DNA from: Bisporella sp. PMI_857
Lineage: Eukaryota > Ascomycota > Leotiomycetes > Helotiales > Helotiaceae
Direction: 5' to 3'
DNA: 64,000 bases
Assembly (NCBI GenBank): GCA_021307315.1
Contig: JAJSPD010000030.1
Coordinates: forward strand, 496,001 to 560,000
Shown: piece after piece, positions 1 through 9,906 of the stretch
How positions within the stretch are numbered: position 1 is the stretch's first letter
Layout: the number at the start of each line of letters is the position of its first letter
Program-made: the position numbers and the translations under genes
The notes under the pieces: generated by a model
Seen by the model: only the letters and a program-made list of their open reading frames with translations
Database searches by the model: none
Told to the model about the DNA's origin: nothing

Positions 1-206
1 TATAGTCGAAACGCTAAATTGCAAAGAAGGATATCCGCCCGCCGAAAGTTTAATGCAGCATTGCTGAACAATGTTTTAGAACAATAGAAACAATGTGCAT
101 AAACCAACGAAACATTCATATGAGACTCTCATCCTCGTTAACTCTCCTCCACATCTGAGAGATTGCAATACTCGCAAGGATACTTCGTAATTCACCATCC
201 CCCATA

Positions 207-632
207 ATGTGTTGGCACAAGAGAGTAGTCTATGGATGCTGCCATTATGGCTGGTCAGCTCAAGTTAAACCATGCTCACTAGAGGAAGCTCATATCAAAG
301 GATATACTATGGTTTCCTGTCATCAAATGTGGTCCCACCCTCTCCATACTATTCACGTTGCCAAGAAATGCTCGAACTGTGAGAGGAAGGTGAGGGCGAC
401 TGCGAATACTTTGGGCAAGATCAGCGATGTTCTTACAAGTATGCACGAAACGATGGATCGACTCGCAGGTGGTCCTAGGCAAAGCCCAGTTAGTGGCGTG
501 GAGATATCGCCTGGGAGATGGTCTCAGGATGAGTCTGACAGTATGGATGCTGGGAAGACTGAATCTGAGAGGGTATCCTTTCGAGATGGAGTCATGGGTG
601 TCTTGAGCCCAAGAGATCATGAGGTGGCTTGA
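207..632 (+). CDS. Small Cys/His-rich hypothetical protein (141 aa)
   Basis: Uninterrupted 141-codon frame starting at the first ATG. The first 60 residues are rich in Cys, His and Trp (for example MCWHKR at the start, then C-H-Y-G-W, SCHQMWSHPLHTI and CSNC), suggesting a metal-bound or disulfide-bonded small domain. The last 60 residues are polar, Ser/Asp/Glu-rich and probably disordered. There is no signal peptide or membrane segment. I recall similar short proteins with an MCW-H-K-R start in other ascomycetes, all uncharacterised; I could not check this. The function is unknown. The 206 bases upstream are AT-rich and show no other gene. Confidence 0.6.
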   Translation: MCWHKRVVYGCCHYGWSAQVKPCSLEEAHIKGYTMVSCHQMWSHPLHTIHVAKKCSNCERKVRATANTLGKISDVLTSMHETMDRLAGGPRQSPVSGVEISPGRWSQDESDSMDAGKTESERVSFRDGVMGVLSPRDHEVA

Positions 633-1174
633 TTAGGGATCATATTGACCATAATCTCTAAGGTATTCATGGCGCTGCCTCTCTCATTCTGAATAGAAAG
701 CAGTAGACTACTTACTAACATATCTTTCTTTGGCCAGAGTTTTAGCTCAGCGACCTTCATGCTTGTTCTAAATCGAAGTCATCCTGCATTATACCTGGCG
801 GCGAAATCATTCTCGCATTTAGTGTGACATATATAGTGCATGTTGACGGCACCAAGTCTCCAGAAATCAGACTTACAATATAACCAGCAAATACTTTACT
901 TATTTTGCAAGCTGCTTTTGGGAATATAAAGGCCATGTCTTGCCTATCATCGATATCCTTCTTGGGCCATTGCGTCTACACACAGCACACGAAGGTGGAA
1001 CCCATTGTCTCTTTCCTGGACCAACCCGGGCCACGGCGATGTTCCTAGGTATCTATAGAGAACAAGGTGAGGGGCACACTGTCCATAAGGCCGCATTCAT
1101 TGTCACTAAATTGGGGTCGTAGCGCCGCAAAGCTAAGAATGAATTCTGGATATCATATCTAAGATTTTCAACTC
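633..1174. other. Intergenic, nothing recognised
   Basis: AT-rich spacer between the small Cys-rich protein and the secreted EEP protein. A 60-codon frame at 940-1122 has no recognisable similarity and I do not treat it as a gene. Confidence 0.5.
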
Positions 1175-2098
1175 TTACACAGTCAAATCCGCAATGAAGG
1201 CATTGTGGTCTGTATAATCTACATGCTGTTCCTTCACGCTTTTGAAAGTGAAATCATTACTCACAATAACATGCTGGACGTCCCCATCTCCTTTTCTCGT
1301 GTACCCATTCGGAACGCACTTCTGTACATTCTCATCATCTGAAGTATCATATTCCAGATTCAGATCTCCTCCTACGACAGTCCTGCCGCTTGATCCACTC
1401 AACCCCTTCAAATACGGAATGACATCAAACATCAAAGCCTTGCACTGCGCCAAAGCAGTCTTTTCTACAGTCGGATCACCAGCAGCTGCCAAATGTGTCG
1501 TGCACGCAAAATGATCCCCCGCGGCCGCACAAGCAAAAACCCGCTGCTCCTGGCTCGACGGCCACTGCGAGGAATACTTTCCACCATAGGCTGTAACACC
1601 TTTCCAATTTGCAACCGGCACACGCCCAATGACCGCACCGCCATAATAATCACCATTTCTACAGTGATATATTGAATCATTGGCTTTGTATATCGCAGGC
1701 ATGAAAACTGAGTATGTCCAATCTTTCGGCCAGACTGTGGCTAAAGATGGCTGAAGTTTTTGAGTGACATCGTCGGAACATATCTCATTGACGGTAATGA
1801 TGTTTGGGGATATGCTCTTGATTGCTGAACTTCCTGCTGTGATAGACCTCCCGCCTTTGTAGCAACCTGCCCAGCCGCTGTTGCAGAGATTCAACTGGAG
1901 TTCTTTGAAGGCTGATGGTGATGAATTTCCAGTTCCAGGCTTGCTTCCGCCAAGTGGTGGGAAACTGGACTTAATAACTTCATTGCGAAGCTGGAAGGGT
2001 GTGGGTTGTACTCTTGATGTCTCATCGGGGATGCGACTTTCAACCACTACGACAACTGTTAATAACACTGTCAAGAATATCTTGGAAAAATTGATCAT
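1175..2098 (-). CDS. Secreted endonuclease/exonuclease/phosphatase (DNase I-fold) protein
   Basis: Intronless, 307 aa from the first ATG at 2098; the frame is open further upstream but only from a TTG. Residues 1-21 (MINFSKIFLTVLLTVVVVVES) form a typical signal peptide, so the product is probably secreted. The remainder carries the landmarks of the endonuclease/exonuclease/phosphatase superfamily: N104-E105 in a VNEIC context (metal-binding Glu), H202 in THLAA, D245 and N247 in GGDLN, and the terminal D297-H298 pair in YTDHNAF. These correspond to the Mg-binding and catalytic residues of DNase I-like enzymes. Several Cys residues fit an extracellular, disulfide-bonded protein. The substrate cannot be told from the sequence: nuclease and phosphodiesterase are both possible, and the fold is also used by sphingomyelinases. 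Confidence 0.85.
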   Translation of the reverse strand: MINFSKIFLTVLLTVVVVVESRIPDETSRVQPTPFQLRNEVIKSSFPPLGGSKPGTGNSSPSAFKELQLNLCNSGWAGCYKGGRSITAGSSAIKSISPNIITVNEICSDDVTQKLQPSLATVWPKDWTYSVFMPAIYKANDSIYHCRNGDYYGGAVIGRVPVANWKGVTAYGGKYSSQWPSSQEQRVFACAAAGDHFACTTHLAAAGDPTVEKTALAQCKALMFDVIPYLKGLSGSSGRTVVGGDLNLEYDTSDDENVQKCVPNGYTRKGDGDVQHVIVSNDFTFKSVKEQHVDYTDHNAFIADLTV

Positions 2099-2883
2099 TT
2101 TGACTATGAGCTCTGAAAATTGTGGATTACAGGCGACTCTTGGAATTAGCAAATATGTTATCTGTCCTTATTATAGTAGATTCGCGCCATCTTGGGAGTT
2201 ATAACCTATGACTAGAAATTAATACTGCCGCAGGATTCAGGATTCTATTCAGTCTTTTCAGCTCACTTGAATCTATAAGACGGGGAGATAAATCTCGTTG
2301 AGGCTCTATGGAATAAGAAAGAAGGTCTTGCTTTTGGTGGTGGCGCAGCTTTAGATTAATTGAGTTCTATAGGTTTTGGCGAACCCAGCCGCCACCATTG
2401 AGCGTCGTACGCTTAACTATTCTTCAAGTCAAATAAGCTGTTGTAAACCTGGGATGTCAATTGATTTGTCAAGAAATTGGGGGTTAGGTTGTGTCCGAAA
2501 AAAGAACTATAGTTGGATGCGCGTGCGTCTTTTTTTGATCTCGTAGTAGCTGCAATTGAGGCTTCCTCTTAGAAATATCCCCTTCTGACACCAAAAAATG
2601 CAAACATTGCATTGCTGAAAATCTCACTGTGGAATCTTTCTTGCTTTACATATTATGGATATCCTAAATAATTCGACGTTTCACATGAGCATATGCCGGA
2701 GCTCCAAACTTTTCCGTCAATGAAAGTTGGCTTTACATCAATGGACTGCAAGAAGAGTGAAGCCTATCCCTCCTTCCATTATTGAAACGTGCAATGAGCT
2801 AAGAATCTTGGAATATCCAATTCGTATAGTAGAATTCACGATACACTTAGCATATCACCATTGTGTAAGGCGTTGATGACTTT
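2099..2883. other. Intergenic, nothing recognised
   Basis: Contains the presumed promoter of the minus-strand EEP gene (just above 2098) and the 3' flank of the DUF4360 gene. No coding frame, RNA or repeat is evident. Confidence 0.5.
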
Positions 2884-3663
2884 TCATGCAACGCACTCCC
2901 TAAACTCGAGCGTCACCACAAAAGTCCCATCATCCTGCAACTTCGAAAGATGAGCTACTGTGTCTAAGCTCGAAATCCTCAGCGAGCGATTGATATTCAG
3001 GGGCAATCCATCACCACACCGCGACCATAAGATATCCTGGTCCGCCACAGAAGGGTCTTCAACCGGTAGCACTAGGCTGTAGTCGCCGGTTTTTGGGCCT
3101 TCAAGTGCCGTGCTCGGTGAGACTTGCTTAGTTTCTACACTCGTCAATTTAGAAAATAGCTTTTAGGGACAAATTGCTCCCATTGGAAGGGATTAAGTGG
3201 GTGGAACTCACCACCTGAGAAGTAATAAGTGGACCTAAGATTTACGACTGCGTTGGCCTCCAAAGAAACGGTCCCAGAAAAGGTTGTGGAGATTGCACCG
3301 TATTGAAGAGTTGAAGGATAAGACAGATCGATATTGAGTTGGCAGTTCCTACGGCGATCGGTGATCGGAACTCCAGGGCCAAGGGAGACCGTGAACGGCG
3401 AAAAGACGGCGTGGACAGTTATGCTTCTATGCATTTAGTGTCAGAGGCGAGCTTTCTAGAATTGCAAGTGTCCGAGATAGTGGAGAGGTCGCTCACCTGT
3501 CATTCTTCTGGATGGAAGGGCTGGATCCAGAGCCTTGAGGACAGCCACTCCCTCCGAAGGTTATACTGCGGAGCTGGACTTGCGAAAGGTCAAGTTTTTG
3601 ACTTGCGACGCTGCATATTATATAGGATAGCGAAAAAGCAAGTGTCGAGACTTTGAAGTGCAT
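2884..3663 (-). CDS. Secreted DUF4360-family protein, three exons
   Basis: Exons 3663-3497, 3426-3212 and 3134-2884 join in frame to 210 aa. Both donors are GTGAG, and the acceptors are ATGCATAG and GTGTAG. The ATG at 3663 is the first true ATG. Residues 1-22 (MHFKVSTLAF...CSVASQ) form a signal peptide. The mature part shows the DUF4360 pattern: an ITFGGSGCPQGS opening, a FTVSLGPG strand, an RRNCQLN motif and a beta-rich second half with a STYYFSG segment. Family members are small secreted proteins of about 200 aa, common in plant-associated and saprotrophic ascomycetes, with no known activity. The length matches the family, so the exon model is probably complete. Confidence 0.85.
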
Positions 3664-3678
3664 ATTTGCTAGATACAA

Positions 3679-4639
3679 AATAGGATATGTGCAGGACTGG
3701 TGAATGATCTGAAGAGTAGAGCATAGAGGGCCCAGAACTAGGAGATCTTCATGTTAAACGGAGCACCTTCTTGTATAGAAGCTCCGTTCTAAGATCATGT
3801 CACAGGCTCGGTATATATGCATCCAATCTATCTCGCAGCTTCAGCCAGAATTCTGGGAGGTTATTTTTAGTGATATAGCCTAAACATTGGTGTCATAGGA
3901 CAACCAAGAATTTGAAAAAGAGCTTCGACTGCTGATACTAAAATCAGATGCTCGAGCCCTGTCATCCCTGAAGCCGTGAAGAGAAAGTATTTAATGAGAC
4001 AAAAGCAATACTGGCCAAAAAAGATATATCACGTGATAATTAGAAATTTGCTCAAGCGAAAGTTTAGCTTAAACAGATCGATTCGAATAGAGAAGAGCTA
4101 TATGATTATGAGCGCTCCGGAGAGGCTTTTAAGCAGAACCTTCTTATTCTGGTGATCAAGCTTTTAATGGTACATATTTTTGATATTCTGTTAAACAGTC
4201 TAAAGTCAACTCCTATATTAAGCGAGAACCATCCATCAAATGAGCTCAAATCATTCTAAAGTTACACGCAACCTAAAATATGACAAGATTATCAATGATA
4301 TCTAGTTGAAGACAACAAATTCAAATCTTCACGAATATACCCGATACAAGATGGGCTTTATTCGGATATTCGGAGCTCCGGCGTCACGTCTGGCCGAACA
4401 GGCTAGACGTTGTACTTACCTGAAGCGAAAGTGGAGATGGATTTCCTTCATGAGCATTAATTGGCTAATGTTCACGACCAGCTTCATATTCTGTTTTACG
4501 AATGGACGAATATTATTGTGAGCCTACGCACGGCTTTGATGCCTGCTGAGCAAAATGGTGGCATCGAGATCACCCTCAACAGCACCTCATAAAAGAATTG
4601 TACCAATACAACCGGTCTTTCTTGCACCTCATTCAAGTC
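3679..4639. other. AT-rich intergenic region with a 12-bp CACGTG palindrome
   Basis: About 960 bp lying between two divergently transcribed genes. It contains the perfect palindrome TATCACGTGATA at 4027-4038, centred on a CACGTG E-box. No gene is visible. Confidence 0.5.
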
Positions 4640-5833
4640 ATGGCATCCTTGAAGGGTTCAATCCTGGTCACAGGTTCTGGTGGAGGTTTAGGCTCAGCCA
4701 TCGTTTCTCAAATCCTGTCGAGACAAGAAATCGCCAAAGATTACTACGGGTTGTATACCGTCCGAAAGGTCTCAACCGCCACTACAGTGAGCAAGATCCT
4801 TGAAAAAGCGACCTCGGTTTCACATAAACATGAGCTGGTAACGCTTGATCTGTCCAGCCTGGCCAACGTCCGTAGGGCAGCCGAGGATATTAACAAGCGC
4901 GTTGCAAACGGCTCGCTGCCTCCCATTCGTGCTTTGGTATTGAATGCTGGCTACCAGGAACATATTGGTCAGACATTTACAGATGATGGATTCGATTCGA
5001 GTTTTCAGGCTAATTATCTGAGCCATTTTCTGTTGACCTTGATGTTGCTGGAGAGCATGGATAAGGAAAAGGGACGAATCGTGGTTTTAGGAAGCTGGAC
5101 ACATGAGTATGCTTTCTTGGAGTCTAGCATTCTCGGAGACCGGACTGATAAATTTTCTAGTACGACTGACCCGCGCAACAAATTGGGACCTTTGGCTGAG
5201 GTTTATGTCCCGGAGAAGTATCGTCAGATCTTCAATGATCCAATGGATGTTGAGTCGGTCGCAAAAGGAAAGTGGAGCTCCGAGGAGGAATATCCTGGCG
5301 ATATAAACGCTGGACATAGACGTTATGGTGCAGCGAAATTGTGCGAGATGCTGATGTTGTGAGTCTCCTGCTCGTTTAGTCTCTATCCCCTTCGGCGCTA
5401 ATGAGCTGACCTCACCAGTCGAGAGTTATCGACCCGCATTGCAAAAGACCCAAAGTTATCAAAGATTTCTGTTGTAGGAATTGATCCTGGGGCAATGTCT
5501 AGCGGACTGGCTCGCCGCAGCAGCTGGCTTGTTCGAGTTGTCATCGTGGGCGTCATCATACCACTGGCTAGCTCTATCGTTCAGTTGTTTGTGGCCAACC
5601 CGGACTTCCGTACAACATGGAAGTCGGGTGGTGATGTCTTGTATGCTGTCTTTGATACAAAAACGCTAGGGGAGCGTCCCAATGGAGTTTATTTGAACGG
5701 AAATGCGATCTCCTCAGTTGGTGCTGAAGCGAAGAATACAAAGAAGGCCGGTCAGCTATGGCGAGAGAGTCTGGGATATGCGCAAGTTAAGGAAGGTGAC
5801 ACTGTTTTGGCAGGTTGGAATCAAAGAATTTGA
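4640..5833 (+). CDS. Short-chain dehydrogenase/reductase, two exons
   Basis: Exons 4640-5358 and 5419-5833 give 377 aa; the intron runs from GTGAGT to CCAG. Family signatures are all present: nucleotide-binding TGSGGGLG near residue 11, the NAG motif (LNAGYQ) after about 100 residues, a catalytic Ser in VVLGSWTHE and the catalytic pair in RYGAAK. The length, the hydrophobic stretch after the catalytic site (VRVVIVGVIIPLASSIV) and the spacing resemble membrane-associated SDRs of the 3-ketosteroid reductase (Erg27)/Bli-4 type. The NADP(H) and substrate specificity are not readable. It lies 655 bp upstream of a P450 on the same strand, so the two may act on the same substrate; that is inference. 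Confidence 0.88.
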
Positions 5834-6488
5834 GTTCTTCCATATTTAATCTTTAAGTCACTGGTAGGTAGACTACATGAGACATCGAGACTAGTCCTTA
5901 AGAACGTGAATTGCTTAGTTACTATTAGATCCAGCATAGCAATCGATCACGTTGTTGAAGGCGTATCATTTATTAAAAAAGCATGTATATAGTAAGTAGG
6001 AGATATGAAACTGTAGTTCCCGAAGTTGTAGAAATTCGAAGAGTTGACTTTGCTACTTTCCCCTGTTGTACAGCATATACACGAGAACATGGGATCTGTG
6101 TCCAATGAAAAACATGCCAATAAGCGATCATTGAGGAAATAAGCATGCAGTCATTCCCAGATTCTCGGACGGCTTTGGGCAGAATTTCAAGCCGTCATGT
6201 TCCAACTAATAGCTCGTAGCAAGATACCCCGCGTCTCCGGTATGGCGTTCATGACTAGGATCTTACCGCATTGGGTAAAGTGTAAACATATCCGAGCTTC
6301 CCCTCCTCCTGGGGAAGCTCGGATATGCCCTTGTGGTGTAACCCACACGCTAATACTACAGCCCCAGAACCCAAAATACTGGAAAATGAATTCCATTCGG
6401 AATATATCAAAACCCTTTACCCCGCGGTTCAGATGGCACAACTTGGTGCTCACTGTCTGGGAACTAGGTGAGCATTTCTGCATTTGCA
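5834..6488. other. SDR-P450 intergenic region
   Basis: Holds the SDR 3' flank, the P450 promoter and the perfect hairpin listed separately. No other gene is seen. Confidence 0.5.
6287..6327. repeat. Perfect 17-bp inverted repeat with 7-nt loop
   Basis: Arms 6287-6303 and 6311-6327 are exact reverse complements; the loop is TCCTCCT. The arms contain CCGAGCTTCCCC and its complement, so CCG and CGG triplets face each other at the outer part. It sits about 160 bp before the P450 start codon. It could be a regulatory hairpin, a dimeric factor site or a small mobile-element footprint. Confidence 0.85.
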
Positions 6489-8384
6489 ATGGAGCCCACC
6501 GAAGGTGTTCGTGGTCTACATGAGCGATTTATCGTCATCGGCGGCATTTTAAGCGTTGGAATAGCGTTTTACTTTTTTGGGCTTGTTGTATATCGTCTCT
6601 ATTTTCACCCACTTTCCAGATTCCCTGGCCCAAAAATCTGCGCTGTATCTCCAGTAAGACAATTTACATATCTGAACATGATATATACTCACTCACAAAG
6701 ATACCTAGCGTGATATGGACATTGCGAGGACGCCTCCCCATGGAGACAAGAAAACTACATGATATCTATGGTACTCCTCTCAACACATAACACCAGGCGC
6801 TCATATCACTGACACCGACTAGGCTCTGTCGTGCGTCTCACGCCGACCGAACTCGCCTTCAATTCTGCACAAGCCTGGACGGATGTCTACGGCCACCGCA
6901 ACGGGCGCCAGGATCTCTCCAAGGACCCCATTCATGTCGGTGCAGTGAATCCTGTGCCAGGCGTTTCCACGATTTCGATGGCCGACCATGACAACCATGC
7001 TCGCCAGAAGAAAGCGCTTTCGTATGGCTTCTCTAAGAAAGCTCTTTGGGAACAGGAAGACATTATTCATGAGTTTGTCGATAAATTGATGGACAATTTT
7101 CATCGCTTTGCAGCACAAAGGGAAGCTTTTGATATAGTCAAGTGGTACAATTTCATCACGTAAGTACTTCCGAACTCCGGGAATGAGCTTGTAAATCCTG
7201 ATGAAATGGTTGTCGTTAGCTTTGATGTCATTGGAGACCTAGCCTTTGGAGAGTCCTTTGGGTGTCTGGAGCGAGGAGACTTTCATTTTTGGATCACAGT
7301 TATCTTTGACGCCGTGAAAGCCGGTGCGATTGAGCAAGCCACGAGACGGTTCGCAGCCCCTGGTTCCGCGTTGCAAAGCTTCCTCATGCGATTCATTCCT
7401 GGTGGATTACGAAAACGGAGGGCAGATCATCTAGACTATAGCCGAACTAAAGTAATGAAGTACGAATAATATATCCCTATGTGTGAAGAAATTGCTGACC
7501 GTGTTCCATAGACGTATTCAAGACTCTAAGAGCGAACGGAAGGACTTCATTCATTACATCTTAAAGCAAGGAGAGGTCTACGATCTCTCCCAGGATGAGG
7601 TAATCGTCAATGCAGCTCTCTTCATGTATGGTTTTCGCCGATGAATACAAGCAGGATACTAAATGTAGTAGTGTGGCTGGAAGTGAGACTACGGCAAGTG
7701 CACTTGCTGCACTAACGAACAATCTTCTCCGTCACCCTGAAATCTACCAAAAGCTGAAAGATGAGGTCCGGAACACGTTCAAGACAGAAAAAGATATTAG
7801 GCTTGAGGTCGTGCAAAATCTTCCGTACCTTACTGCTTGCATAGAAGAGAATCTTCGCATCTTTCCTCCAGCACCGATAGGATTCCTGCGCACAATCCAG
7901 CCCGAAGGGGACATCATTGATGGGCAGCATATTCCCGGTGGCGTATGTTGCCCTCCCGCCTTGTGAGGAGGTACAATACTTACTAGAGATAGACTTCTGT
8001 ATCAGTATCCTCATGGTGCGCGCACCATAGCCCCGACAACTTCAAGAACCCTGACGAATTCATCCCCGAGCGGTGGATAGACACTACGATATATCGGAGC
8101 GATCGGAAGGCGGCGAGTAGACCCTTCTCGATGGGCCCTAGAGGGTGTATTGGCAAAGAGTAAGTCAGTTTCTTCCTTGATTAGGGCATGTGTTTTAACA
8201 GTGTGTTAGCCTATCGTACATGGAAATGCGATTGGTGCTTGCGCGTGCAATCTGGAACTTCGACTTCATCAATGCTGATAAGGCGGCTGAGTGGGATGCG
8301 GAGGATAATATGAAGAATATGAAGGCATTCTCAACGTGGCAAAAGCCGGGGTTAAATGTTTATGCCACTGAGGTGAAGAGATGA
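6489..8384 (+). CDS. Cytochrome P450 monooxygenase, eight exons
   Basis: Exons 6489-6653, 6701-6770, 6823-7159, 7220-7459, 7512-7625, 7672-7942, 7993-8159 and 8210-8384 join to an open 512-aa frame; introns are 46-60 bp. Residues about 14-36 are a membrane anchor, followed by YRLYFHPL and the FPGPK hinge. Later come the I-helix VAGSETTAS, the K-helix E-E-N-L-R (ExxR), FIPERW, and the heme loop [11 protein letters not shown] with its Cys ligand. The I-helix exon needs the second of two tandem TAG acceptors. The exon after IPGG starts at the acceptor at 7991-7992 rather than the later CAG, and the last exon starts at 8210; these choices alone restore family spacing. It resembles the fungal P450s found in secondary-metabolite clusters (isotrichodermin C-15 hydroxylase type). 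The substrate is unknown. The upstream SDR is a plausible partner. Confidence 0.87.
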
Positions 8385-9906
8385 AAAGCCGCAGGTGTGG
8401 AGAATGGTGAGTCTAGATAGGATGTAATACTTGAAGCTCAAGATTTACCCAACAGCTAGGCCTAGATATCATCTTAGAATCACTTCGCCATCTGGAATAT
8501 CCTTCTAAGTTATTTGATCTTTTGATTTAGAGCTAGTAGTTTCGTGATAATGGATTTTGGCTTGGGGAGGAGGAGTATAAGTGATGGCTGAGCCCTCCAA
8601 CATCGGAGACTTTATGTAGAAATGACCACAATTCATTCGAGTTTGCCATGTTGGGTTCTGAACTTTCCTTGTGAATTAGCATTTGGTAAATTTAGCATCT
8701 GTTAATATTCTTGAGGTCTATCTGCCCTTTCCTTCCAACGAAGATGGTGGGCGGCTGGCTAAGGAACGCCTTTGACAGGGATAAATCGTAGCGGCAACCA
8801 TTTGGTGAGAAGCGAGGCGAGATCACCTATTAATAAGCGAACCGGTTTTTCTGAACTCTTCTTGTCTTGCCATCTATTGTATCTCTTTAATATTGCCCAT
8901 TGTACGTACTACATCCTCCTCGGTAATATGGCAACAGCGAGTAGCACAAGTACCGTCGTCTCAATCCGGAAGATGACCCTTCCCTTTCTTAATGTACCTG
9001 TAAATGATATATCATGCATTGGGGTAGCGTTGGCGGGCATTCACCGGGATGGGATAAGACCACTGAGCCTCAATCGATAATGCAGAGTTAGTCTTGCAGA
9101 ATCCCAATCGTCCAGTCGTGTCCTTCTTTCAAGGCAAAAGTCCTCTGAGAGGTTACTTTACACTGTGGGTGGTGTTCTACGAGGTAACCCAACAGGCTAA
9201 GCGCCCATCTCAAAATGATGTTGGCGCCGGCCATTCTCATTCGCGCAGTTGTCAGATGCCCGTCAACGCCAATCAATTCATTGCTCATCCACACTTCGCT
9301 ACTCGAGTGCCTCTGGTCAGCGTCTATTTTCGCATTCTTCCATCTTGTAAGGTATGCTATTGGTCAAATGGTTTAGGCTATGCCACACTATTGGAAGATC
9401 GGTTTTTCTATAGTACGGCCATCATTGCTCGGTTAGCCATGCCCAATACCAAGGCATCCCAAAGAAAAACATGTTTATCCCCACCACAGAGCTTGCATCA
9501 GCACCGTTAGGCGCCGCAATTACGCATGCAGCTCCCAATGTCTGTTTGCTCTTGCTCCAAACCCATGTGGTTCAAGTAGCGTAGCCGCTGTCTAGTGACC
9601 ACTATCCCGCCGGCGCGAACCATGAAATCTTGAGCATTGGTATAAACATTCGACGGGCCCAACAACCGCTGGAGATTTTCATTTTCTTGTCATCAGCTTC
9701 ACCTCGTCGTCGCTGTCGTTGTTGCTCTGTTTTTCACGTCTTTTTTGTTTTTTCAGTCTTTGTTGATCAAAGCAGCCTATCATTATTAATATTTTCATTT
9801 TATCGAGCACCAAAAATAGACGCTGTGCGTCGTCCAACGCAGTCATCTTCGTCCTGCTGTGCCAGGGCTGTCCAGCAATTTCTAGGCATACATTGAGCCG
9901 ATAAAA
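8385..9906. other. Long 5' region of the methyltransferase gene, no gene seen
   Basis: About 1.5 kb. Frames of 102 and 138 codons are present on the plus strand but lack any recognisable motif. The last 250 bases are pyrimidine-rich, as is usual just upstream of fungal start codons. Confidence 0.5.

Noticed and set aside
9094..9510. 138-codon plus-strand frame before the methyltransferase gene
   Set aside because: No motif, no plausible start context, and composition like the surrounding intergenic DNA.
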